Of a stretch of DNA of 16,191 nt, positions 1 to 6,244 are shown in pieces. Numbering within the stretch: position 1 is the stretch's first letter; the number at the start of each line of letters is the position of its first letter. The stretch covers positions 1 through 16,191 of the forward strand of contig JBDHWQ010000040.1 of assembly GCA_039810245.1 (NCBI GenBank). The letters are read 5' to 3'. The notes beneath the pieces are model-generated. The model was not told the origin of the DNA. It made no database searches and worked only from the letters and a program-made list of their open reading frames with translations. The DNA comes from CALDSL01 sp039810245 (lineage in GTDB: Bacteria; Chloroflexota; Anaerolineae; Anaerolineales; Anaerolineaceae). The position numbers and the translations under genes are program-made.

Positions 1-86
1 GAGAGCGTAGAGTACTTTCCCGCCGGCCCCTCGCTTCCATTGCGATATTGGAAAAATGAATATTATGGAAAATTATTACTTGCTAC

Positions 87-115
87 TTGACATACTGTAT
101 TACACACAGTATAAT
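87..115 (+). promoter_or_regulatory. Consensus sigma-70 promoter of the PadR operon
   Basis: A perfect -35 box TTGACA (87-92) and a perfect -10 box TATAAT (110-115) are separated by exactly 17 bp. Transcription should start near 122, giving a very short leader before the ATG at 135. The stretch upstream (about 50-86) is rich in A and T and could act as an UP element. A full-consensus promoter is expected to be strong and would need a repressor, which fits the inverted repeat lying between the two boxes. The remaining upstream bases (1-86) hold no recognisable gene. Confidence 0.85.
92..112. promoter_or_regulatory. Inverted repeat over the PadR promoter, probable PadR operator
   Basis: ATACTGT (92-98) and ACAGTAT (106-112) are perfect inverted 7-mers separated by 7 bp. 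They fill the promoter spacer and touch both the -35 and the -10 box. PadR-family repressors usually bind palindromes with ATAC/GTAT- or ATGT/ACAT-like ends near their own promoters, so autorepression is the simplest reading. The repeat is seen directly; its use by this PadR protein is inferred. Confidence 0.65.
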
Positions 116-134
116 GCAACTAAGGATACAGAAT

Positions 135-497
135 ATGGAACAGGAACCGCTGGTAGACAATCTTGTACAGGAACTGCGGCGCGGGGTGATCACCCTGGCG
201 GTGCTGGGCCAGCTCCAGGATGAGCAGTATGGCTATTCAGCCATGAAGCTGCTCGCGGAGAAGGGCCTGGAGATCGACCAGGGCACGCTCTACCCCCTGC
301 TGCGCCGGCTCGAAACCCAGGGTTTGCTCGAATCGCGCTGGCGTCTCGAAGATGCCCGCCCGCGGCGTTACTACATCATCAGTGACGCCGGGCGGAAGGT
401 TCTCCCGCGGCTGCGGGAAGAATGGTTAAAACTGGTTCAAACGATGCAGCCCTTGTTGACCGACGAGGGCGGGAGTGGGAAAGATGAAACTCATTGA
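135..497 (+). CDS. PadR-family transcriptional regulator
   Basis: A 120-residue winged-helix DNA-binding protein, short like the PadR-s1 or subfamily-2 type. The core reads RRGVITLAVLGQL (15-27), then YGYSAMKLL (31-39), then the wing-proximal motif TLYPLLRRLETQGLLES (50-66), followed by RRYYIISDAGRK. This order is characteristic of PadR. The ATG at 135 was chosen because AAGGA (122-126) sits 8 nt upstream and because an earlier TTG at 87 lies inside the -35 box. The gene overlaps the next one by 14 nt, so the two are translationally coupled. PadR genes followed by a HAAS-domain membrane protein are a recurrent pair, in which the regulator probably controls the membrane partner. The inducer is unknown. 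Confidence 0.9.
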   Translation: MEQEPLVDNLVQELRRGVITLAVLGQLQDEQYGYSAMKLLAEKGLEIDQGTLYPLLRRLETQGLLESRWRLEDARPRRYYIISDAGRKVLPRLREEWLKLVQTMQPLLTDEGGSGKDETH

Positions 498-1503
498 TTT
501 GTATGTTCACGAAGTTGGGCAGCGCCTGCCAGCTGCCGCGCGCGAGGATATCGAGAAAGAAATCCGCACGCTGATTGACGATACCCTTGAAGATGAAGCC
601 CGCGCCCAGGGACGCGCGGTGGACGCGGACATGACCGCCGAAGTGCTCAAGCGGCTGGGCTCGCCGGAAAAGATGGCCGCGCGCTACCGCCCCGAGCGCT
701 ACCTGATCGGCCCGCGGCTATTCCCGCACTACGTCACCACGCTGCGCATCGTTCTTGCGATCGTCGCTGTGCTGGCGGTCACCGGTTTCGCCGTCACCGC
801 CGGGCTGAGCACGCGTAGCGGCGTGAGCTTTGCCGAAATGCTGGGTCAGGTGGTGGGCGGACTTCTGCAGACCGTGTTCCAGGCCGCGGCCATCGTCACC
901 CTGGTGTTCGCGGTGATGGAGTACTTCCAGCCGGATATCAAGCTGGACGAAGAAAAGTGGGACCCACTGGCGATGAAGCCGCAGGCCGACGACGAGCGCG
1001 TCAGTCTGGTGGGCAGCGCATTGAGCATCCTGTTCACGCTAATCGTGGCCCTGGTATTCCTCTACTACCCGCAGTGGATCGGCATCTCGAACTACGTGGA
1101 TGGCGAGTGGCTGCACGCGCCGGTGCTGAACGATGTGTTCTTCACCCGCTACCTGCCGTTCTTCCTGCTGCTGTGGGCAGCGGAGATCATCAAGCAGATC
1201 GTGCTGATGGCGCGCGGGCGCTGGTTTAACGGCATCCGCTGGGCGGACGTGATGATCAACCTGTTCACCGCGGTGTTGATGGCGGTGATGCTGACCGGCC
1301 CGTCGATCATCAGCCTCGACCAGGCTGCCTTCAACCGGCTGGGGATGGGCGCCATCAACCCCGCCACCGCGCGCTCGCTGACCGATGGGCTGTACATCTC
1401 GGTGCGCATTACGCTGGGCATCATCATGGGCGTGGCGCTGATCGAAGCAGGCAAGAATCTGTACCGCCTGCTGCGCAACCGCGCACCGGTGCTGGCGCTG
1501 TAG
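484..1503 (+). CDS. HAAS-domain multi-pass membrane protein
   Basis: A 339-residue protein. Residues 1 to about 75 form a soluble helical domain (MKLIDLYVHEVGQRLP, then REDIEKEIRTLIDDTLEDEA, then VLKRLGSPEKMAARYRPERYLIG). This matches the HAAS (DUF1700-like) domain commonly encoded next to PadR genes. About six hydrophobic segments follow (starting around residues 85, 115, 180, 220, 255 and 305), so the rest lies in the inner membrane. The ATG at 484 is preferred over a GTG at 475 because GGGAG (471-475) lies 8 nt upstream and the protein then starts at the family's usual MKLIDxYxxEV. It overlaps the PadR gene and is followed by a terminator. A signalling or envelope-stress role is suspected for the family, but no reaction can be assigned. 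Confidence 0.8.
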   Translation: MKLIDLYVHEVGQRLPAAAREDIEKEIRTLIDDTLEDEARAQGRAVDADMTAEVLKRLGSPEKMAARYRPERYLIGPRLFPHYVTTLRIVLAIVAVLAVTGFAVTAGLSTRSGVSFAEMLGQVVGGLLQTVFQAAAIVTLVFAVMEYFQPDIKLDEEKWDPLAMKPQADDERVSLVGSALSILFTLIVALVFLYYPQWIGISNYVDGEWLHAPVLNDVFFTRYLPFFLLLWAAEIIKQIVLMARGRWFNGIRWADVMINLFTAVLMAVMLTGPSIISLDQAAFNRLGMGAINPATARSLTDGLYISVRITLGIIMGVALIEAGKNLYRLLRNRAPVLAL

Positions 1504-1524
1504 CCGCGCATCCACCCTTTACAC

Positions 1525-1560
1525 GCGCGGGGCTTCCGATGCCGGAAACCCCGCGCTTTT
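1525..1560 (+). terminator. Rho-independent terminator after the PadR operon
   Basis: GCGCGGGG (1525-1532) pairs with CCCCGCGC (1549-1556). The stem continues past a C/A mismatch into TTCC/GGAA around a 6-nt loop and is followed at once by TTTT. This is a classic intrinsic terminator 21 nt after the stop codon. It separates this operon from the downstream lipoprotein gene. Confidence 0.8.
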
Positions 1561-1592
1561 GATTCCGTAACGTTTTCCCGACGCGCGGCCCT

Positions 1593-1598
1593 TATACT
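1593..1598 (+). promoter_or_regulatory. Possible -10 box of the beta-helix lipoprotein gene
   Basis: TATACT lies 33 nt upstream of the ATG at 1632 and downstream of the PadR-operon terminator, so a promoter is expected here. No good -35 box is visible at the usual spacing, so the call rests on the -10 box and position alone. Confidence 0.35.
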
Positions 1599-1631
1599 GC
1601 CAACAAGAAACCTACGGCTACAGGAGAAACC

Positions 1632-3065
1632 ATGCGCCGCGTCGTTATGTTGTTGACTATTTTTTCCGCTGTGCTTGCGGCCTGCGCGCCGCCGGCGGTT
1701 CCCATCACCGGTAGCGGCGTGCCGCCCACTGCGCGCGTAGAAGTATTCACCCCCGTTTCCGCCACCGCCACGCGCCCGGCGGCCACGGTGACGCCTGCGC
1801 CCAGCGCGACGGCTGTCGCTACGGCTACCTTGCGTCCCAGCGCCACGCCCACCCCGCAGCCAGCGGGCGTCATCCACGTGGACACCCTGGAGCAGGAGAC
1901 CTACCCCTTTCCCGAGAATGGCAACTGCTCGCTGGCCGAAGCCATCTCGGCCGCCAACCTGCTGCGCCCGGTGGATGGCTGCGCGGCCGGGGTGGAGAAC
2001 GCCACCACCATCGAGCTGATGCCCGGCGTGTATGTGCTCAGCCGGCTGGATAACACCCCGCAACAGGCGGAATGGGCGGTGCACGTGGCCGAACACGGTA
2101 ACGCGCTGCCGGCCATCGCGCGGCCGCTGACCATCCATGGCAATGGCGCGGTGCTCTCGCGCGAAGGCGCGGCCGAGCCGTTTCGCATCCTCGAAGTGCT
2201 GTACGGCGCGCTGGCGCTGGAAAATATCACCCTGCAGGGCGGCGACGTGGGCATGGACGACTGGGGCGGGGCGGTCTGGGTGCAGCATGCCTCGCTGGCG
2301 CTGGACAACGTGCAGGTGCTGCGCAGCAAAGCCCAGAATGGCGGTGGGGTCTACCTCACCGACGGCGGGCTGACCATCCGCGACAGCCTGTTTGAAGGTA
2401 ACGAAGCCGGGTTCTCCGGCGGCGGGCTATACGCCGACACCACAAAGGCGAATATCTCGAACACGCGCTTTGTGGAAAACATCGCCGACGGGTTCGGCGG
2501 CGGGATGTACGCCGACCGTATCACGCTTACGCTTACCGATTCGCTCTTCCTGCGCAACGTCAACCACGGCACGTGGGGCGGCGGGCTGAGCATCGAAACG
2601 GCCCAGGCGACCATCCTGCGCACGCAGTTTTACCGCAACGAGGTAGGGAACGTTGGCGGCGGGGCGGGTTTCCGCAACCTCATCTACGAAGAAGATATTG
2701 CCGAGGCTGAACAGGACCCGCTGGATCTGCTGTCGCAAAGCGAGTTCTTCCAGCAGTATTCCACCCAGATCCCCGGTTTCCGCGAGACGCTGCAGGCCAG
2801 CCCGAGCGGCGGTTTCCAGGCCATCAAGCTGGATATCCAGATCCACGACTCATGCTTCGCCGGCAATATAACCCATTTCCCCGGCGACCCGAACTGGACC
2901 AGCGCCATCAACGGCCGCTCGTCGGCCGAGAATAATTACTACGGCGACCCCAGCGGCCCGGGCGGCATGGGCCCTGGCACGGGCGATATGGTGGGCAAGA
3001 TGATTGCGTTCGAGCCGTTCCTCACCCAGCCCCCTGCGCACTGCGACCTGTCGTTGGCGAAATAA
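1632..3065 (+). CDS. Secreted lipoprotein with a right-handed beta-helix (CSLREA-type) domain
   Basis: A 477-residue protein. The N-terminus is a lipoprotein signal peptide ending in a lipobox LAAC with the modified Cys at 18. A Thr/Pro/Ala-rich linker (about 20-78) follows. The motif CSLAEAISAAN (99-109) matches the CSLREA motif that marks the start of many secreted beta-helix domains. From about residue 180 to 360 come short repeats alternating Gly-Gly-Gly turns with strands such as LTIRDSLFEGNEA, ANISNTRFVENIA and LTLTDSLFLRN, each roughly 25-30 residues. This is the pattern of a right-handed parallel beta-helix (Pmp-like repeats). The start is supported by AGGAGA (1622-1627). The protein should be anchored outside the cytoplasmic membrane. 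The fold is clear, but whether it binds or cleaves a polysaccharide cannot be told, and no catalytic motif was recognised. Confidence 0.8.
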   Translation: MRRVVMLLTIFSAVLAACAPPAVPITGSGVPPTARVEVFTPVSATATRPAATVTPAPSATAVATATLRPSATPTPQPAGVIHVDTLEQETYPFPENGNCSLAEAISAANLLRPVDGCAAGVENATTIELMPGVYVLSRLDNTPQQAEWAVHVAEHGNALPAIARPLTIHGNGAVLSREGAAEPFRILEVLYGALALENITLQGGDVGMDDWGGAVWVQHASLALDNVQVLRSKAQNGGGVYLTDGGLTIRDSLFEGNEAGFSGGGLYADTTKANISNTRFVENIADGFGGGMYADRITLTLTDSLFLRNVNHGTWGGGLSIETAQATILRTQFYRNEVGNVGGGAGFRNLIYEEDIAEAEQDPLDLLSQSEFFQQYSTQIPGFRETLQASPSGGFQAIKLDIQIHDSCFAGNITHFPGDPNWTSAINGRSSAENNYYGDPSGPGGMGPGTGDMVGKMIAFEPFLTQPPAHCDLSLAK

Positions 3066-3069
3066 GATT

Positions 3070-3113
3070 AACCAGCAGCGGGCTGCTCTCATGAGAGCAG
3101 CCCACTGCTGGTT
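3070..3113. terminator. Long hairpin between convergent genes, probable bidirectional terminator
   Basis: AACCAGCAG (3070-3078) pairs with CTGCTGGTT (3105-3113). After one mismatch, GGGCTGCTCTC (3080-3090) pairs with GAGAGCAGCCC (3093-3103), giving about 20 paired bases. It sits between the ends of the lipoprotein gene (3065) and the minus-strand DsrE gene (3125). On the minus strand it is followed by a T-rich run (TTAATCTTATTT), so it suits that direction best. On the plus strand the T-run is poor. Confidence 0.7.
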
Positions 3114-3124
3114 GTCCGTCTGGT

Positions 3125-3625
3125 TTAGATAAATATGATCTGCGCGCCGTCGGTCATGTCCATAAAGTCACCGGCGGTGACGATGGCCTTGATCCCGGGG
3201 ACGAAGTCGTCCATGCTCAGGTCCATCATATCCACTGACATCTTGCAGGCGTACATGTTCGCGCCGGCATCGGCCAGCATTTGAATGTACTCGCGCACGC
3301 AGGGCACGCCCAGCGTCTTCATCTTATCATTCATCAGCTTGGTCGAAAGCGCGGTCATGCCGGGCAGCACGCCCACCAGGTTGGGGATGCCCAGATTGCC
3401 GGGCACGCCCATCATGCTCATCTTCATGCTGGTGTTGGCCACCGGGGCGAGCTCCAGGTGATCCACGCGCGCCTTGTTGATCATGTCCAGGCCCCAGAAG
3501 GTGAAGAAGATAGTCACGTCGATGCCGTTGCCCAATGCGGCCCAGCCCATGATCAACGCCGGGTAGGCCATATCCAGGTTGCCCTTCGAGCAGATAAATG
3601 CGATCTTGCGGTTCTCGTCAGCCAT
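3125..3625 (-). CDS. DsrE/DsrF-family (DsrE2-like) sulfur-relay protein
   Basis: A 166-residue protein of the DsrE/DsrF/DrsH-like fold, single-domain and cytoplasmic. It starts with a beta strand and the segment IAFICSKGNLD. Then come IDVTIFFTFWGLDMINK (35-51), PNLVGVLPGMTALSTKLM (81-98) and the conserved YACKMSVDMM around Cys127, and it ends in TAGDFMDM. Cys12, Cys109 and Cys127 are candidate sulfur-carrying thiols; Cys127 is in the usual conserved position. The ATG at 3625 has AGGAGA 7 nt upstream (3633-3638 on the plus strand). A longer reading frame upstream has no start support. It is the last gene of the pocR-type/sqr/tusE-like operon, 111 nt after the carrier gene. By family it would accept or hand on sulfane sulfur made by SQR; the exact partner is inferred from context. 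Confidence 0.85.
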   Translation of the reverse strand: MADENRKIAFICSKGNLDMAYPALIMGWAALGNGIDVTIFFTFWGLDMINKARVDHLELAPVANTSMKMSMMGVPGNLGIPNLVGVLPGMTALSTKLMNDKMKTLGVPCVREYIQMLADAGANMYACKMSVDMMDLSMDDFVPGIKAIVTAGDFMDMTDGAQIIFI

Positions 3626-3661
3626 TGCCGTTTCTCCTATGTTGCTTGGCCGTTCTTCGTA

Positions 3662-3684
3662 GGGGCGGCGTCCCCGACCCGCCC
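3662..3684. repeat. Small GC-rich palindromic element
   Basis: GGGCGG (3663-3668) and CCGCCC (3679-3684) flank a 10-nt loop. A competing GGGG/CCCC pairing lies inside. Short elements of this look (TAGGGGCGG next to CCGACCCGCCC) are often scattered in intergenic DNA of Chloroflexota, so this may be one copy. It lies in the 111-nt gap ahead of the DsrE-family gene and could also fold in that messenger. Only one copy is visible here. Confidence 0.4.
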
Positions 3685-3736
3685 GCTGTTGGCACACCCG
3701 GGTCACTGCCCAGGTTCAGACGCCAGATTTGGTGGA

Positions 3737-4054
3737 TTACACGCAGCCTTCGGGCTTGCCCAGGCCGGCGATGCGCGCGACCTTCTTGGCCGGGCCCTTG
3801 GGAAAGAGCTGGAACAGCTCTTTGGTAGGCACGCCAGCTTCGGTGGTGATTGTGCGCAGGGTGGGCGCCTTGCCCGAGTCTTTGGCGCTTTCGCGGCAGA
3901 AGTTGATCACCTTCCAGTGCGCGTCGGTCAGGCAGTCGATGCCTTCTTCTTTGGCCAGTGCTTCAGCGACCTCTTTGGTCCATTCGGACGGATTGGTCAG
4001 AAAGCCTTCATCATTGACGGTGATAGTTTGTCCAGCGATCGTGCGGATTGCCAT
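3737..4054 (-). CDS. TusE/DsrC-family sulfur carrier with a single conserved C-terminal cysteine
   Basis: A 105-residue protein that aligns over its full length with the TusE/DsrC/DsvC family: GFLTNPSEWTKEVAEALAKEEG (17-38), LTDAHWKVINF (42-52), LFPKGPAKK (83-91) and the C-terminal arm AGLGKPEGCV. The penultimate Cys104 (CysA, the persulfide carrier) is present. The second arm cysteine of true DsrC, 11 residues earlier, is replaced by Ala93, so the intramolecular trisulfide or disulfide chemistry of dissimilatory DsrC should not be possible. It is therefore closer to TusE-like sulfur trafficking. Two unusual extra cysteines occur at 41 and 53. A strong Shine-Dalgarno GGAGG (4063-4067 on the plus strand) supports the start. 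It lies 55 nt after sqr on the same strand. Confidence 0.9.
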   Translation of the reverse strand: MAIRTIAGQTITVNDEGFLTNPSEWTKEVAEALAKEEGIDCLTDAHWKVINFCRESAKDSGKAPTLRTITTEAGVPTKELFQLFPKGPAKKVARIAGLGKPEGCV

Positions 4055-4109
4055 TTCAAAATCCTCCAGAAAAATTAAGCGAACAGGTGGTTGGTTACAG
4101 GTCGGCGGA

Positions 4110-5342
4110 TCAGTTTTTCCACTTGCCGGCCATGCTCATGGTCGGCGCCAGCGGCAGCGTCAGGCCGCGCATCAGGATATTCCAATACATCCAGCGGAAG
4201 CCCAGCTTGCCCAAATGGTTGAGGCGCGACTCTTCCAGTAGTTTCATCGGGCCAAGCACCGGGATGGGGAAGCGCCCCGGCAGCGGTTCCTGAGTGTAGT
4301 TGAAGTCAATCAGCAGGCCCTTGCCGAAGCCCGATTCGACAAAGCAGTTGGCGTGGCCGTCGAAGTCTTCGTGCATCGGCTTACCTTCCAGGTATCGCTC
4401 GAAGTTCTCGCCGAACAGGTCGATGGCGTAGTGCGCCACCGAGCCGGCCTTTGAGGCAGGAATGTTGGACGCATCGCCCAGCACGAAGATGTTCTGATGC
4501 TTGTTGGAAAGCAGGGTGTGCTTATTGACCGGTACATAATTGAGGGCATCGCCCATGCCCGAGCGACCGATATAATCCGCGCCTTTGTTAAGCGGCACTT
4601 CTACCAGCAGGTCGTACTCCACTTCGCGCTCGTCGTACGACACAATCTTCTTCGCGTCCGGCTCCACGCGCTCGATCATAAACTCCGGTTCGACCTGGAT
4701 ATTTTTCTTCTGTAGCAGGTACGAAAGCTTCTCATTGGCGATGGGCTTGGTAAATGCGCCAGGCAGCGGCGTGGCGTACACGAGCTCCACGCGGTCGCGG
4801 ATGCCGCGCTTGTGGAAGTACCAGTCGGCCAGCAGCAGGAACTCCAGCGGCGCTACCGGGCATTTGATCGGGTTTTCCACCACGTTGACTACCAGCCGGC
4901 CGCCCTTCCAGGCGCGCAGCTTTTCGGCCAGCGCCAGCGAGCCTTCCATCGAGTAGAAGGTGTGTACCGAGCGGCCCCACTCGTGCTCTTTCATCCCCGG
5001 CGTCTCTTCGGGATAAATATCGGCGCCGGTGGCGATCAGCAGGTAGTCGTAATCCAGCACCGTCTTATCTGCCAGCACCACGCGGTTGTTATCCGCGTCC
5101 ACGCATTGGATGTCGGCTTGGATCATCTTCACCTGGCGGGGGATGTACTTGCTCTTAGGCTGGAAGCAGTCCTTCTTCTGATAAATGCCAAAGGGCACGA
5201 ACAACCAGCCCGGCTGGTAATAATGCACCGTATCTTTATCAACCAGGGTGATCTGCCACTCGTCCATCTTCAGCGTACGCACCAGGCGGTTCGCCACCAT
5301 CGTCCCGGCGGTGCCGGCGCCCAAAATGACCAGTTTCTTCAT
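4110..5342 (-). CDS. sqr: Sulfide:quinone oxidoreductase-like flavoprotein (type III-like)
   Basis: A 410-residue FAD enzyme of the SQR/flavocytochrome c group. The FAD-binding start is KKLVILGAGTAGTMVANRL (GxGxxG at 8-13). DYDYLLIATGADI (97-109) and the second FAD motif NIFVLGDASNIPASKAG (284-300) follow. Cys161 in NPIKCPVAPLEF and Cys333 in HANCFVESGFGKG are the two conserved SQR cysteines; the third cysteine of types I and II is not evident, which suggests type III. The C-terminal 40 residues carry hydrophobic and basic patches suited to membrane association. It should oxidise sulfide to sulfane sulfur or polysulfide and reduce quinone. The start at 5342 follows the strong ribosome site AAGGAGAGG (5346-5354), which overlaps the stop codon of the upstream regulator, so the two are translationally coupled. 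Confidence 0.85.
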   Translation of the reverse strand: MKKLVILGAGTAGTMVANRLVRTLKMDEWQITLVDKDTVHYYQPGWLFVPFGIYQKKDCFQPKSKYIPRQVKMIQADIQCVDADNNRVVLADKTVLDYDYLLIATGADIYPEETPGMKEHEWGRSVHTFYSMEGSLALAEKLRAWKGGRLVVNVVENPIKCPVAPLEFLLLADWYFHKRGIRDRVELVYATPLPGAFTKPIANEKLSYLLQKKNIQVEPEFMIERVEPDAKKIVSYDEREVEYDLLVEVPLNKGADYIGRSGMGDALNYVPVNKHTLLSNKHQNIFVLGDASNIPASKAGSVAHYAIDLFGENFERYLEGKPMHEDFDGHANCFVESGFGKGLLIDFNYTQEPLPGRFPIPVLGPMKLLEESRLNHLGKLGFRWMYWNILMRGLTLPLAPTMSMAGKWKN

Positions 5343-5352
5343 ATGCCTCTCC

Positions 5353-6111
5353 TTAAACGATCTGAGTAAGCGAAGCGATCTGCTGCAGGCGCGTGAGGAA
5401 GCCGGTGCGCTCCTGCAAAATGCTGTGGATGGCGCGCGCGGCTGTGGCCGGCCAGGACTGCACGCGCGCGTGTTGTTCGGGGGCAATGACCGGCACGGAG
5501 CGCGCGGCTTCGAGCAGGGCGCCGGCCGGCAGGTTATGCGCGGCGGCAAGCTGCTGCATGCGCGCGGTCTCACCGGCCGCGTCCTGCGCCTGCCAGTAGA
5601 ACTCGCCGGCCAGGAACAGGCCAATCTGCTCATCGCGGTCGTAGATGGGCATGCCGGTGTACTGCAGGCCTGCGTGGCAGGTGAAATAGCGGGCCCCCGC
5701 GGCGCTCTGGCGCGCGAACTCGCCCCACGACGCGCGGCAGGCGGCCGCGCCGTTGGGGCTGGATTGCAGCATCTGGCACAACGCGCACGGGCCGCTGGCT
5801 TTGGTCAGCGGGCGGCCCTGCATGTCTACCACCAGCGCGCTCACCTGGCCGATCTCGGCAAACAGGTTCTGGATGGTTTGCACGCAGTGGGTGGGAAAGC
5901 TGCTATCCGCCGGGGCGGCCGCGGGTGCGGGTGCGGCGGGTGCGGCAGCGGCGTCGTGCCCCAGGAAGCGCTCTACTTCCAGGCGCGGGAAGCGCCACTG
6001 CTGGCCGATCTTGACGCCCTTCAGTCGCCCGTCGTTGAGCATGCGGTAGACGGTGATGCGGTCTACGCTGAGCATTTCCTGTACCTGGCGGGTGGTGAGT
6101 AAAGTGTCCAT
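5353..6111 (-). CDS. Excisionase-type HTH regulator with a PocR sensory domain
   Basis: A 252-residue protein. Residues 1-52 are a MerR/excisionase-like helix-turn-helix (LLTTRQVQEMLSVDRITVYR, then GRLKGVKIGQQWRFPRLEVERFL). An Ala/Pro-rich linker (53-69) follows, then a PocR domain (about 72-225). The domain keeps the signature CALCQMLQSSPNG, Cys125, and YFTCHAGLQYTGMPI, with Cys109, Cys112, Cys125 and Cys145-His146 as a likely ligand, metal or redox centre. PocR domains are sensory modules of regulators such as the propanediol/cobalamin regulator PocR. As first gene of the operon with sqr, the tusE-like gene and the DsrE gene, it is probably their sensor. The signal may be a sulfur or redox species, which is inference. 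The ATG at 6111 has no Shine-Dalgarno, but a -10-like TATAAC lies 6 nt upstream. Confidence 0.85.
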   Translation of the reverse strand: MDTLLTTRQVQEMLSVDRITVYRMLNDGRLKGVKIGQQWRFPRLEVERFLGHDAAAAPAAPAPAAAPADSSFPTHCVQTIQNLFAEIGQVSALVVDMQGRPLTKASGPCALCQMLQSSPNGAAACRASWGEFARQSAAGARYFTCHAGLQYTGMPIYDRDEQIGLFLAGEFYWQAQDAAGETARMQQLAAAHNLPAGALLEAARSVPVIAPEQHARVQSWPATAARAIHSILQERTGFLTRLQQIASLTQIV

Positions 6112-6117
6112 GTGTTT

Positions 6118-6123
6118 GTTATA
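6118..6123 (-). promoter_or_regulatory. Possible -10 box of the sulfur operon, leaderless spacing
   Basis: On the minus strand TATAAC lies 6 nt before the ATG at 6111, so transcription would begin at or next to the start codon. A TTCACA (6144-6149) could be a -35 box but at a long 20-bp spacing. The -10 box overlaps the first ATAAC-type palindrome, so binding there would block transcription. No ribosome-binding site is visible, which supports a leaderless message. Confidence 0.45.
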
Positions 6124-6165
6124 AGTTGTTATATCAACCGTATTGTGAATATCATAACAAGTTAT
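6121..6165. promoter_or_regulatory. Paired 12-bp palindromes 33 bp apart, probable operators
   Basis: Site 1 is ATAAGTTGTTAT (6121-6132) and site 2 is ATAACAAGTTAT (6154-6165). Each is an imperfect or perfect dyad. Read on opposite strands they match at 11 of 12 positions (ATAACAACTTAT against ATAACAAGTTAT). Their centres are 33 bp apart, about three helical turns, so two bound dimers would sit on the same DNA face. The sites lie just ahead of the PocR-type regulator gene. Autoregulation by that protein is the best guess; the divergent MerR-type protein is the alternative. Confidence 0.6.
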
Positions 6166-6181
6166 AGCCTGCAACAGATAG

Positions 6182-6206
6182 TGACATTACTCACGGATGA
6201 ATGTCA
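6182..6206. promoter_or_regulatory. TGACATT-N11-AATGTCA inverted repeat, possible operator
   Basis: Perfect 7-bp arms TGACATT (6182-6188) and AATGTCA (6200-6206) enclose 11 bp, centred about 51 bp upstream of the ATG of the double-MerR gene. It is a different motif from the neighbouring ATAAC palindromes, so the 133-bp divergent region seems to carry sites for two regulators. It is a candidate binding site for the MerR-type protein encoded next to it. Confidence 0.45.
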
Positions 6207-6232
6207 TGCGCCGCGCGCCTGCCGCGCTGATG

Positions 6233-6238
6233 TAGAAT
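6233..6238 (+). promoter_or_regulatory. Possible -10 box of the double-MerR gene, leaderless spacing
   Basis: TAGAAT lies 6 nt before the ATG at 6245, which would place the transcription start on the initiation codon. No -35 box and no Shine-Dalgarno are visible. The spacing is the same as seen for the divergent regulator gene. Confidence 0.4.
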
Positions 6239-6244
6239 CAGGCC

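Noticed and set aside
1149..2288. Long minus-strand open frame opposite the HAAS and lipoprotein genes
   Set aside because: It is antisense to two well-supported genes and is rich in Arg/His/Ala/Gln as expected from a GC-rich shadow frame; it shows no domain.
3281..4078. Plus-strand open frame across the DsrE and TusE/DsrC-like genes
   Set aside because: It is antisense to two family-matched genes; His/Gly/Arg-rich translation and no motif.
5343..5633. Upstream in-frame extension of the SQR gene
   Set aside because: It overlaps the PocR-domain gene in another frame, has low-complexity Pro/Arg/Ser content, and the downstream ATG at 5342 has a strong ribosome site and the family's normal start.
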